Origin: Psococerastis gibbosa
Lineage: Eukaryota; Arthropoda; Insecta; Psocodea; Psocidae
Assembly (NCBI GenBank): GCA_963971405.1
Contig: OZ020486.1
Span: 28,667,419-28,731,418 of the forward strand
Reading direction: 5' to 3'
Length of the DNA: 64,000 nucleotides
The notes under the pieces were generated by a model that made no database searches, was not told the DNA's origin, and saw nothing but the letters and a program-made list of their open reading frames with translations. The translations under genes and the position numbers were made by a program. Shown one piece after another: positions 34,559 through 46,316 of the stretch (the stretch's first letter is position 1; every line of letters begins with the position of its first letter).

Positions 34559-35192
34559 TGTCCGTGAATGCCTCGCATTGCACAAGCTAAATATAGTTGC
34601 GGGTTGTTGTCGCAGGTACCTTACCCTAAATCGGGTAGGTACACAAGTACTCATCCCCGCATTTTACAGTTAGTGAATTCAGTCTCAATATTGTATCGGC
34701 TCCAATAGGTTGTATATTTATTTAATTATATAGCTATTGTTATTTACATTAATTTATTATAGTTGTGGTTGTAGTGTTTTCTTGTTTGTGTTATTATTCT
34801 TTATATTAAACAGTGTTTATTGTGCTCGCCCCTGCCGAGATTCCTGCGGATACTTTGCAAGCCACGGACTCCGGTAGTAGATAAGTAGCGTAGCCTATTC
34901 ACTCAAAACACATACACCCAGACACTTTACAGCACCACACTATACATTACATTTTATAATAGGTCTACCTACTGTACTACACCTTCACCACCGAGTAAGC
35001 AGAGTACGGTAGGCTTATTCTCTTCCTTTCTTACCAATTCATAATTATTTTCATACAGTCCACTCTATTTTCATAGGTACCTAAACCTTCAGGAGCGTAA
35101 TTTGGAGTTCTTAGTTATTAGCTTATTAGGATACGCCCCTGTTGTGAGTTAGGTACTTATTTTATTTTACTGAGTTATCGCAGAAAACCACA
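34559..35192 (+). repeat. 3' LTR of the BEL/Pao element
   Basis: 634 bp, apparently identical to the 5' LTR, followed by the target duplicate ATGTA at 35193-35197. Confidence 0.93.
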
Positions 35193-35197
35193 ATGTA

Positions 35198-36399
35198 TAA
35201 ATACTAGAAATGAATAACTGCGATATTGTCGATAATACATAAGTATCCAATCACCGACTAATATACAGTAGCTAATAAGATATGGTCTTCAAGGCAGGTT
35301 CTTGTATAAGTAGCAAATATTGCGTAAACAGGAGATCGACTATAAGTTTTTTTTTTTTTTTTAATAAATGCAAAGCACTTGTCGGGATGTCAACAAATTC
35401 GAAAGGATATAGAGATTTAGGCTTATAGATTTATGACATGAAAGTTGGGTACACATCACATTCACAAAGTACCGAAACTCAATCAGGATGGATATACAGA
35501 ATCATTATTTATGTATGGTTTTGGAAAGGGTCGAGAAAAGGAAACCAACAAATTGGCCGGGGAAAGCCGGCCAGGTAACCTTAAGAGAATTGAGCACGTG
35601 ACTTTTCAAACTCGTTAATGTGGAGTAAAAATGTACTTTTCACTACCAAATAAAATAATTGTGTATTTAATTTAATACTGCGTGATATATAATTATACAC
35701 AATCGAGTTAATCAAATATTTTGAACTTTGGACCTACCTAATGTTGTAAAACTACCTAATTACCTGACTTATTGAATAAATCTACTCAATAAGAGTGACC
35801 CGGGCCAGAGACTGTCAGCCTTATTGCTTATTGACTAGATGTTAGTGAGAAGGTTAGATTAAAAGATAATTATATACTGTTGGCTATGTAATGTGTTTTG
35901 GCACATGGAAATATATAAAAACTGTAGAACTCGGTTAGTAGAGACTCGGATAAGAAAGAAACTCAGTTACCCCAATTGAGAAGATTTTTTTGCTTCATAA
36001 GGTATCATTGAGACTTTGACCGACTCGTATAGCAAAGACTCGGTAATTAGAGACATTACTATTATTGCATTGAGAATTTTGAAAATGGGGATAAAAATGT
36101 CTGCTATATTTGTAAGAAGATTCTGATATGCTTCAGCATTTATGGCGAAAGCACTCCAAAGGAAGACGTATAGGCTTCTCCTTTGAGATCTGTCAATATG
36201 TTGTACGTGTACATTTACAATATCTACTCCTCTTCAGTCGCCATCTTGTATACATTATTTACGCCCCATTTCCATCTATTCGACACATAACTTATTGACT
36301 GCTGTAATCTATTTCGAGCAGTGTGAGGTCAAATTATTAAATGCTGTTATTACTACTATATGGGCATTTGTTCAACAATAACTCCCATGTAATAATATT
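35198..36399. other. Intergenic DNA, no gene seen
   Basis: A T run (about 35347-35362) and, near 35930-36060, repeated ACTCGG and AGAGAC words that resemble subterminal repeats of pogo/Tigger-like elements but without clear ends. Confidence 0.4.
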
Positions 36400-36586
36400 T
36401 ATAAATACATAAATAAATAAGGACTTTTTTTATTCTATTACTAAGCCAACCTAGCGGAGTTAGGGCTATAAAGCCCTCTCTTACACTCAACTAGGAAGGC
36501 CGCCTGCTTTACATGCCCTCCGAAGCATGGCCAGAAAATGTAGGAAGTGTAGGACTCGAACCAACAACCACTACCTCTATATGTCT
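36400..36586 (-). repeat. SINE family 2, minus strand
   Basis: Reverse complement carries GTTGGTTCGAGTCCTACACT, CTACATTTTCTGGCCATGC, TAGTTGAGTGTAAGAG, CCTAACTCCGCTAGG and a (TTTA)n tail. About 25 nt between A and B boxes are missing relative to the copy at 23379. Confidence 0.85.
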
Positions 36587-37099
36587 TGAATATTTACCAC
36601 ATTAGTTTTATATTTCATGGAAATAACGATGGCGATAAATCTTTGTTCCTTCATGTAAGTTAAGATAAACAAACGTAGAATCGTATGGTGTAACTATGGG
36701 GCTTTCACTGTAGATTAGGTCTATCTATGTACAGGTATACATTATCGTAACTGTACTTCAATGGAAGGAGGTTCAGGATTTCATGCAGACAGAACACTTT
36801 AAAATATTTTATCTTCGTACACAGGTACACCTAATATACATTGCGTGATCCTATTTGCCAAAGACCCCATGCTCGGAAATTATTCATTTTCACCGTCACT
36901 CACACCATCATTTTAAATTATTTGGTAGGCTTATTAGCTTATTAGCTGCAAACTTTTGCAGGAATTCCTACTAAATCCGAACAACTATTTGCACGCTCTA
37001 GCCAGGCTGGGATGCATAGTGTCATCAAAACCCCTAATCACAGCATTAGGGTGCGCAATGGATCAGCATTGCTCTTTGGCGTGTCGCTTCAAGAGAGTT

Positions 37100-37216
37100 T
37101 CATAATTAAGTATAGCGTTTCCTCAAGCTACTGCCACTTAATTGGGTTAATTGTAAGAGAAAGGCCCTAAATTCGTCCATATGGCAAATAAAGACAATTT
37201 TCTTTCTTTCTTTCCA
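37100..37216 (+). mobile_element. Possible retroposon 3' end
   Basis: TTGTAAGAGAAAGGCCCTAA, then ATATGGCAAATAAAGACAAT and a (TTTC)n tail (37200-37216). AATAAA close to a simple-repeat tail is typical of retroposon 3' ends. No coding part. Confidence 0.35.
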
Positions 37217-37520
37217 TGCCAAACCGTCTCAGACTTGTAACACTAAATCCGATACAAGTTTTTCACAGGCAAGTTTACATTTATATTCAGTAAGGAGTAC
37301 AAGACAAGGGTCATGTGTAGGCATGCAAGTTAATAGGAAGCAAATATACCAATAAAATTAATAAGAACTCAATCAATGTAGGATACAAAGTTACTCTGTT
37401 ATTGACATAAATAATTGATTGAATTAAATTGATTGAACAGAGCATATATTAAATATTTTTTTAATCAAAATCGGAAGTGACTGCTGAGGCTGATTCATGC
37501 CGATGTCACTTTCACCGGGC

Positions 37521-37527
37521 TATATAA
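37521..37527 (+). promoter_or_regulatory. TATA box of the proline-rich protein gene
   Basis: TATATAA lies 47 bp before the start codon at 37574. A start site about 30 bp downstream (near 37550) would leave a 5' UTR of about 25 nt, short but normal for a strongly expressed insect structural gene. Confidence 0.55.
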
Positions 37528-37573
37528 CACATGTCCTATTGATGATAGATAGGCTATAGCCAAGGAGCTGGAT

Positions 37574-37643
37574 ATGGCTCGAAATGTGATTATTATATTC
37601 ACCAGTTTGTTTTTAACATTAGCCGTAGAAGGACAGCAGCAGC

Positions 37644-37674
<31 letters not shown>

Positions 37675-39585
37675 GCCATGTGATATACCAGGGGTGAGTA
37701 AAAAAAGAAATTTAAGCAGCTCTCGTCAGATAGTGAATTATTTATATCCTTCAAACTGGTGTGGTGTTACATTATACCGTACTTGTAACTGATGGCAACC
37801 ATAACACTTATGTCAGAATTCTGCTATTTTAGGGCATATTTATTAGACGAATACGGTATATATATATTACTTTAAACTTTCATTCAAGCTTTGTCACAAT
37901 CATCACATAGACCAAATCTTCTGTTACAGTTTACCATCATTTCTGATCCCATCCCAAATTGGAACCCAAGCAGCACGCCTTTACAGACGCAAGGATGCCC
38001 TCTTCAACAATCACCGTCTTCCCCAACTATTACACCCCAGCAGCAGTGTCCACCTCAGCTATCGGATTTGGAAAACCTAGGCTTCTTCTCACAACCGCCC
38101 CCAAACTCCATGTCTAATCCCTTTGCAGCTCCCACATTACAGCAGTCCTCCAGCGTATGCGCCAATTCTTATCTTCCCCCGCCAAAATGTCCAAGGCTCC
38201 CACCAATGGACTTCAACATACCACCAGCACAACCCGATATCTCTCCTTTTCCCCAATCGGAGTTCAATTCCTTTAATAGAGGCTTAGAACCCCCCGTCAG
38301 CCTGGCATCATCTCCACCTGAGCAAAGTGTATTTCCTTTTTCGCAGCCTATAAATAATGCCCAGACACCTGAACAAATTTTAGCTTCCTTACTAACCTCA
38401 TCGTACCTTCCTAACAATGCACCCCGAAATACTCCCAGTTGTTCTTACTCACCTCCTCCCCCGCCCAATTCTATTCAATGTTCTCAGTTCAAACCGCATT
38501 CCAACGTTAACTTACCCAATTTCCCTTATGATTCGTCTCAAATTCCTTTCCCAGAATTTCCTACTTCATTATCAGCCCTTCCCAAAAATGCACCCAGAAA
38601 TACTGCTAGTTTTTCAAGTTCTCCCTCTTTCCCTGATTCTATTCAAAGCTCTCAGTTCCTACCGCCTTCCAATGACGTCAACTTACCTAATTTCCCTTAT
38701 GATTCGTCAATCTGTTCACAAATTCCTTTCCCAGAATTCCCTACTCCGATATCAGTTCCTTCTGAAAATGCACCCCGAAATACTCAAAGCTTTCCCTATT
38801 CCCCCTCCATCCCTAATTCTATTCAAAGCTCTCAGTTTCTACCGCCTTCCCACGTCAACTTACCAAATTTCCCTCGTGATTCGTCAGTCTGTCCTCAAAT
38901 TCCTTTCCCAGAATTTCCTACTTCATCATCACTTCTTTCTCAAATTCCTTTTCCAGACTTCCCACCTGCACCATCACTGCCACCTGTTTCCTCAGCAACA
39001 CCTTCTCAAATCCCCTTTCCAGACTTTCCCAACGCCCCACCACTTCATCCACAAGCGCAATCAACTCCATTTTTTCCTCCTTGTCCTTTACAACCCTCTC
39101 CACAGAATGTTATTTCCAAAACATCTACTCGAGATGCATGTTTTCAAGGTTTGCCCCCTTATCCTTCATATTTTCAATCACAATCATTTCCGCCACCACC
39201 ACCACCACCACCTCCTCCTCCCCCCTTGTCAACACCATCACAACTTCTGCTACCCAGTCCTGCCAACTTTCCCTCATCTTCCTCTCAATGCCCCTTGAAT
39301 CCATCCTCTGGTTTTCTTACCAAAGAATTAATTGAATTACTAAATTCAAACTACGGCCATAAGCCTTGTCAACAACTGCCTCCTCTAGCAGAGCCACAGT
39401 TCTTTGAAGGGCTAACACCAGCTTCCTCACCCGAGCAATTTCCATTTCCAGCCCCAATGGCACAACAAGCACCTCTCCGAACAACTTCCGACAATTTCTA
39501 TGCCTCACGTATCCCACCGCCTTTTCAATCGTCACCTTCCGCGGGATTATCAGAACCTGAACTAGCTCCATACTCAGATGGATGA
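37574..39585 (+). CDS. Secreted proline-rich repeat protein, two exons
   Basis: Exon 1 is 37574-37693 (40 codons), exon 2 37930-39585, and the intron (37694-37929, 236 bp) is phase 0 with donor GGG|GTGAGT and acceptor CTGTTACAG|TTT. The spliced product is 591 residues. Residues 1-20 are a signal peptide (NVIIIFTSLFLTLAVEG), followed by 14 Gln. The rest is disordered and rich in Pro, Ser, Phe, Gln and Asn, with three tandem units of 57-60 residues starting NAPRNT at 203, 260 and 320. The motif QIPFP(E/D)FP occurs five times, and 12 consecutive Pro lie at 461-472. Cys is spread thinly and Gly is scarce, so it is not silk-like. The role is probably extracellular structure, glue, cuticle, egg or saliva. 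I recognise no named family. The open frame, splice sites, TATA and poly(A) signals agree. Confidence 0.78.
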
Positions 39586-39784
39586 ACTCTTTAACAGTTT
39601 GAAACTAATTCTAGTTGACTCGACATCTTACAAATAATTTAAAAAAAAATATTGTGAACGCAAATTGCGCTTCATACATGAGTCTATTACTTTTGGAAAG
39701 CAACCCTCCCCTTTTTACCAATCATTGGGGATAGGGTCAGAGAATGAAAACAACTGAGATGAGAGAGTGCATTTCTTTTAACGA

Positions 39785-39790
39785 AATAAA
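39785..39790 (+). terminator. Candidate poly(A) signal
   Basis: AATAAA 200 bp after the stop codon of the proline-rich gene, inside AACGAAATAAAAAATTCC. Another AATAAA is near 40405. Which one is used is not known. Confidence 0.45.
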
Positions 39791-40547
39791 AAATTCCAGC
39801 CCACCCTCCCAAAAACGTCCTTGAACTGCCTATACCATCCCCATATCCATTATCTACCTCATATCTACTTCGCCTCTCGTATACCCCTCCTTATTCCATT
39901 AACTCCATATAGAAAGGGAGACTTATGAAATTGGATTCGAAAAATTTGATACATCCTTCGGGAAGAAAATTATATATAAAAACGGAAAAGCACCAAATAG
40001 ATGTAGAAATTAGATTGTAGATAATATTGTCATTGGATACCAAGAATTTTGTGAAGCCACGTGAAGTAATATTTTCATCTTGGTCATTTAACAAAAAAAA
40101 AAATTTCTTTAAGCAATGAAATGACCTCAATGAAGGTCAAACTGCTGTGCATCTCCTTTTGCATTGTAAAGTATGTATGTAAGTAAATATTGTACATTTA
40201 AAAAATAATGTAATATATGTATATATGAATGTGTTTAGTATTATAATTATTTTTTTAACTTGTTATGCAATATGTACTGTAAAATGTAAAATTGTACCAT
40301 TGCACGATTATTTATTTCATCAGTTGCCATACATACACCTCCTTCAAGGCCGTGGTAATTATTAAGTCTAAGGTAGGAAATTTAAGAGACAAGTATTTTA
40401 TGAAATAAATATATTTTGGTGTGCTATGAATATTTTAATAACCACTTCACAGAATCATGAAACCGTCAAGTAGGCTAACTGGTAATTTCCAAGTTGCGGC
40501 ACAAATGCTACAGGAAAGGAGTTATACAAAACACAACCATGCTACCA
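39791..40547. other. 3' flank of the proline-rich gene
   Basis: AT-rich, no further exon visible. Confidence 0.4.
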
Positions 40548-40645
40548 GTCATAGCATAGTGACAGGGACACTGATTTACACTTGCAAGGTTGTTAGTTCT
40601 AATCCCATATTGGCTACATTTTCTGATCGGAGGCTTAGTTAGGCC
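40548..40645 (+). repeat. Decayed SINE family 2 copy
   Basis: CATAGTGACAGGGACACTGA, GGTTGTTAGTTCTAATCCCA and TTGGCTACATTTTCTG align with the head and early body of the copy at 23379. The B box is degenerate (AGTTCTAATCC). Confidence 0.5.
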
Positions 40646-43600
40646 AAGGTGTAACCAGAGTGGCACAATGTGAAACCTCAGTTTACAAAAAGGAGGCTAA
40701 CAGGTTTCCAAAAAGACAAGGCCGGTTTCGAACTAAGAAGAAAAAAACAAAAATGTTAATGAGCTGCATCCCTTCCATCACTGCTAATGTACATCCTCGA
40801 ACAAGAATGGTCGAAGTGTCCAAGCCTTCCGAGGTAGCGAATTGACATTACTACATCTTGCAGCAGGTTTGGCTTAGCTTGGCTTAGCCTGTGTGAAGAG
40901 GCTGTGGCAGCCTGGCCTAATGGGGAGGCTACCACTTCTAAAGAAAATACGACGACTCACGATATAATAACAAATGACAGAAAAACTACAAACTAACAAA
41001 CAGGGTACAGACACAGTATACAAACACAATACACAAAAACAATACCATCTTATAAGCTAAGTATCTCACTCTGGGTGGCTGGTGGCTCACCCTGCTACCC
41101 AGAGTCGTTCCCAGGTTCACTACTATGCAATTTTATGTTCCTATGTTACGCTATTTATGGCCTTAACAGCCTGATAGACTCCCACTCTATCTGGCTATAC
41201 TAAAAAGAAAATTAGGGCCTGGTAGAAGATCCTCAACTCAGGGTAATTTAACAACGGGTTTACATTTTAATGTACAACTTTCGTGTAAGAAAATGCTTGC
41301 GCGCAACCAGTCAGACTATGCCCGTACCCAATCAATCATAACATTGTGATTTTATGGACTTCTATACGAAAGAGGTTCCTTGCATCAAATTAGAAATCCA
41401 GATTCTGCCATTTATGTGGGGATCGAGGGGTCAAATATGCATAATGAACTTCGTTCCTCCGTGGCAGTAATTAGGTTACACATCCATTTTATGAAATATC
41501 AGAGAAACCGCCGCACGGCTGAAACTTTGCTATTGTGCCAAGTTGTGCCCCAGCAACAATTGCAACTCGACATTAGACAGGGACAAAGCAATTCCATTAG
41601 CACAAGTGAAAAGTAAACCTTCTCTTCAGAGAACGTTGGCAACGAGAATTTCCCGAAGAATTCATTGAGATCGTACCTAATCAAGCAACATTGAATTCTC
41701 TTACTTCCGTTGAAGTCACGTTTGTTTGTTTGTTTCAAGTTTTCGTGCTTTGAATATCCATTTTATCTTTTTGTTTTGTTTGCCAGACATTTTAAAGTTT
41801 TTAATGAGCAATAAGTTTTGGCCTCTCCTCGTTTGCTTAGGCCATCAACTTAAAAAATATTATTATTCGAGCTTAGGGTATATAGGTCTGTGAAAATTAA
41901 TTAACAAATATTTATTCACTATAGGCTACTGACTGAGTCACGGGTTGCTTTTATGGAGGCGAATATATTGTAATTTCAGTAAAAAGATGTGTCTTCAAAA
42001 AGCTGTTCTCATTTTCAAACATTTTTGTTGCTATTTATTTTTTAATTAAAAAATAGGTGCTTTGCCTTCCAACCAGCGAGATCTCTCGCTCATGAGTCAT
42101 ACAGTTTGAAACTACGGTCAACAGTAACTCTTCATGTCTTTTTGGGCTCTATTGTTTTGTATCATAAATAATCTGGAAACTGTACAATTCAGAGTCGATA
42201 AAATCAAAAAATAAAACAAGCTGCCACGAGATTCCAATTGATATTTGCAAATTGATACTGAATTATTCAGTTACAAATAATAAAAGATTACTAATCTCTC
42301 AACAACAAAGCAACCGACATCCTATTTAATACAATCCCCTTAAGTTAACGCTCCACTGATGGAGCTGGTCCCTTCATAAATCTACCTTTCCATGTTAGGT
42401 TCGAATGTCACCGAATTTTTAGTTGGCGGAAGAAAGCTTGGGTTGTAGGTGCGTGCCAATAGAGACGTTATCTGTCAGCGTACGGTAGGGGTAGCTGACA
42501 CATTAAGATAACACCTGGGCACATAAACTCTTCATGTTTATGAAAGAGGTCAGGCAATACAAACAAATTTGCATTTTGCTTGGAGAAAAATATTACAGCC
42601 GGCCGCGGCAACAACGCGAGTGGTTCTTCATTGGTTTAAATGCGAGAGTAAATTATTGAGCGATGAAGTTACATACTCAATCAGACGAATTCGAGCTTAA
42701 ACTTCACGGAATCGGAGCAGACGCTAGTGGTTCTATTCATAAAGATTTTGGGCAAGAGCTTCAGGAGAAAAAAGGCTTTCTTCATGAGTAAAAGGCCGGG
42801 CTGCTTCATAATTTCAAGCATTCATTTGCGCTTCTTGAGCGTTTGCTCATTGTCCATAAGAAAATGTAATAAGTAAAAGTAATTGGATATGAATATGAGA
42901 AAGAGCACAAGTTCATACTTTACCTTACTCTTTTGGCCATATACTGATATGTCTACAGCACCTTGGCAACGATGACTTTCCAACGCAATCAAGCAGCTGA
43001 GTAAGCGATGAGAGTTTAGGTTGCACCTTTGTAGGCAATTAGCAAGAAAGGCGCTCGGCTGGTTATACAGGTACATACTGTAAAACTACCTGGTTTTATG
43101 TCCTCCAAGCGTTCCAGACTGCGATGAAATGTAGTGTGGTGGGGGTGCTTTGGGGACGCTCCCGAAGGTTCCAGCTGGACCAAAAAATATATGAATATAT
43201 ATCAATTAATTAAAATTAAAATAGTATCGGCTACACAACTCAAAAAGTAAACAAGCAAACAAGTGTGGAACGGGAAAGTAGGCGATAAGAAGTTAGCCGG
43301 GTCCACTAGAGGTTAATAAATTTAATGGGAAAACTTGATACGCAATAATGCTAAAATTTGACGAAAAATAACTTCACACTGTGTGTAAAACAAACATTAT
43401 ATAGAAACATAAAACTTTTGGGATTTGAGAAACTGAGCCAAAAATCAATTTGCGCAAGAGAAAAGTCGCAAGGAGAACAGTATGGAAATGCAATGCAAAG
43501 TCGGGGGAGACGCTGTTACCTAAGAATAGGTAACAACAAGTGCTTATTGGAGAAAAGGAGTTTCAAAGTTTTATTGATTTCCCACAGGGCTGAAACGAGA

Positions 43601-46312
43601 AGCTTCATTTCTGTTTGCAAATGAAGCTCAATACTGTGCTGCTTATATATTTCCTGACAAATGCGTTAGAAGCCAGCAAGAAACAGGTCTGTTGGGTCAA
43701 AGTAACCCAATAGCAGTCTAATCGAGCGCTTTAAAAAACGCTTATAAAAATTTGTCGACTAACTTACCTTATATTTCCCAGTGATCCTTCTGGCTTAACC
43801 GCGTTTGCAGCATAAAACGATACTAAATCCAAGTCCCTAAAAAAGGCTCACAGTCATTACGCGCTAATATAAACAAACCTAACTTTTTTTTGATAACTCC
43901 ATAGAAGCATGACCCATGAGGTCCAATTGAATTGTATAATTTTTTTTTTTCAAATATGTGCACCCTGCCGACCGGATAGGCAGTAGGGAAAAAAACTTAG
44001 CAAGGAAAATGTGCACTAGTTTAGATGTTTTAAAGTATCTCAGACGATGTGGTAGTTGACATAATAGTTACCGTGTAATCAATGTGCGGAAAAGTATATG
44101 AGAAAATAATAAATAAAAAGAAAAAATAATAATTTAAATAGAAAATACGTGTGGCAATATTAGAATATATACTAGGAGTATTAATAATATTATGTTTATT
44201 AGCTATAGAGGAATGAAGGTGTGGGACAATATCACTCGTTTGAGAAATGCACCAAAACATCATACAGTAGCTTCAGTCGTTCTGTTGTAATTTATCAGTT
44301 GTAATCAGTCAATACAGTATAAAAACACTAACCACATAGGAAATTTTGTTTGCTTCCCCGGTTTATCAATGCATAAGATAACTTCAGTAGCCCACCAGAA
44401 GACGAATAACAGCATTGTGATATGAGCGATGAGCAAGAGCCACTCTGGGGATTTGCATTTTTCACGAATTGAGAAGATCAGTTTTCACAACCTCCAACAG
44501 CGATCTGAATCAAACAGCATTTTTCTGCAACCTGTCAAAAACGAATCCCAGAAGCAAATCCCTCCCCTCCCCTCTCCCACCCCCGAGAGCAATTAGCAGT
44601 GATGTGAAGCGATATCAAATTGAAAACTTGAACGAAAGAAACGCAAAAAAAACTGACAATCTGCAAATTAATGAAATCGACTCTCCTCATTAATTCAGGG
44701 GCAACAAAAAAACAGATCGTGTTGGCGAAGCTTGAAAAAGCAGATCATTTCAGCAATTACAATCCCTTCCACTAAAAATAGCAAAATTAATGAAATTATT
44801 TTTTTGCTCTTTCTTTAGAAGGTGAAGTGAAGAAATGAAAGCTAACTTCTTAATTAACGGCTTGGAACTTTTTCATCTGAGGAACGTTCGCTGGGTCTAA
44901 AGTTTAAGTTTCTTCTAGACACGCCTTGCACAGAGTACAGAGTTTAGCACATTCTGCACGTCTGTAACATTAGGTAGAAATAAATTTATAATTGTAGTCC
45001 ATTCGAGGCATGACCTACAACCAGCATGAAAAAATTATATTTTTGGCGCGTCCTCTTACTGTGGCCTTTTAGGTTTTAGTTACTTAGGCGAAGTGATTTC
45101 TTTTGACTCGAGTCATCAGTCGATTCATCTCTGCTTCGCGGTTCTATTGTATTTGCAATAAACTCTTTCCGGCTCCTGGTTCCCAATTTCGTGTTAGATA
45201 CCTTTGAGGCGAGGGTTGGTTGCCATTCATGGAATAAGCAATGATGGCCACTCATATTTTTTTTTTTTGCTTTGATCATACAACAAACCTTTAGAGCAAG
45301 GTATCATTTTAGTTCATCCAAAGTTATTAAAATTGAGTGCTGACACAGAAGTATCAACGTAAGCTTTAAGCTTAGACAGCCATAAATGAACAAGAAATCC
45401 CAGCTACTTCACAAAATATTCGGCATTCCTCTTCTAAATTTTAGGGTTTGGTTTGGCTTCCTCCACCGCGGCGACGTCAGGGCTCCTAATTTTCTTCTTA
45501 TTTTCTTTAAATCTAAAGGTAGAGCACATCGTCACCCTCAAGCCAGAAGGCCGTCCCATCAAAAACAAAATTTCGACATAATTGCGTTTAAAGTTACTTT
45601 TGCTCATAACAAAGTACAGTCAGATACGCCCTCCTAATTGAAAATTCCGCCTTATTTTTCACATATGACTTTTTTCCGGCACAAGCAACCTACGACAAGG
45701 TCACTAAATCTGATCATAACTCAATTCCCCTAGAAATGTTTGTTCCGCCATTCTGACTTTAGGGTGAGGATATAGCTTATACAAAATGGAAGCTTATCAG
45801 GACGTGAATACATCCCATTCTCCTCAACATCGTACAACGTTGCCAAATCATTCCCCTGTCAGGGCTGGCTCTAAAAAACTTGAGATGACAAATGAAGTCA
45901 GAAGACGAAGCTGCCAACCAGATGTACATTTAAAAAAAACTTACAGCCTCGCTTAGAAAACATCTAGCTTATTTTATTTTATCGATGACGTCCTCTTGAA
46001 TGTAATTCAACATTTCCGAGAATAAGCCACTTGGGAAACGTGTTGCTGGCGATATTAGCATGCCAATAACCTCTAATGCTGAATAGCGTAAACATTATTT
46101 TTTTCCTGTGCAATGCATAAACATAATTAGAGTAGACAGGCTACGTAACGTCGTAATTATACTCAATACTAAGAGCAATTGTACAAAGTCGATTAGTACT
46201 GGAAATGTCGACCGTCAAAAATGTTTTATATTATATAAAATTATATTTAATATCAATTAAATTAGTAGAAATGCTCCTCTACATTTTGATATGGATATGG
46301 ACGGAAAACCCC
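40646..46312. other. Intergenic DNA, no gene recognised
   Basis: About 5.7 kb with only short open frames. A moderately GC-rich stretch at 40870-41200 (GGCTTAGCTTGGCTTAGCC, GGTGGCTGGTGGCTCACC) may be an old retroposon, but I cannot align it to anything in this window. Confidence 0.45.
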
Positions 46313-46316
46313 TTAA

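Larger units (their letters stand above)
29278..35192 (+). mobile_element. BEL/Pao LTR retrotransposon lacking integrase
   Basis: 5915 bp, bounded by 634-bp LTRs that begin TG and end CA. The 5-bp direct repeat ATGTA lies outside each LTR (29273-29277 and 35193-35197). Inside, in order: a primer-binding site (29913-29930), a leader of about 570 nt, one long Gag-Pol frame (30498-34319), 239 nt of AT-rich non-coding DNA and the 3' LTR. The domains identify BEL/Pao: DUF1759-type Gag, three zinc knuckles, aspartic protease, reverse transcriptase and Pao-type RNase H. A full BEL/Pao Pol continues with an integrase; here it is absent. By eye the LTRs show no difference, so the insertion is young. 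No polypurine tract is obvious just before 34559. Confidence 0.95.

Noticed and set aside
38417-39298. A 293-codon plus frame overprinted on exon 2 of the proline-rich gene
   Set aside because: It repeats with the same period as the real frame and is open because the repeat unit is C/T-rich and low in stops. It has no signal or splice support of its own.
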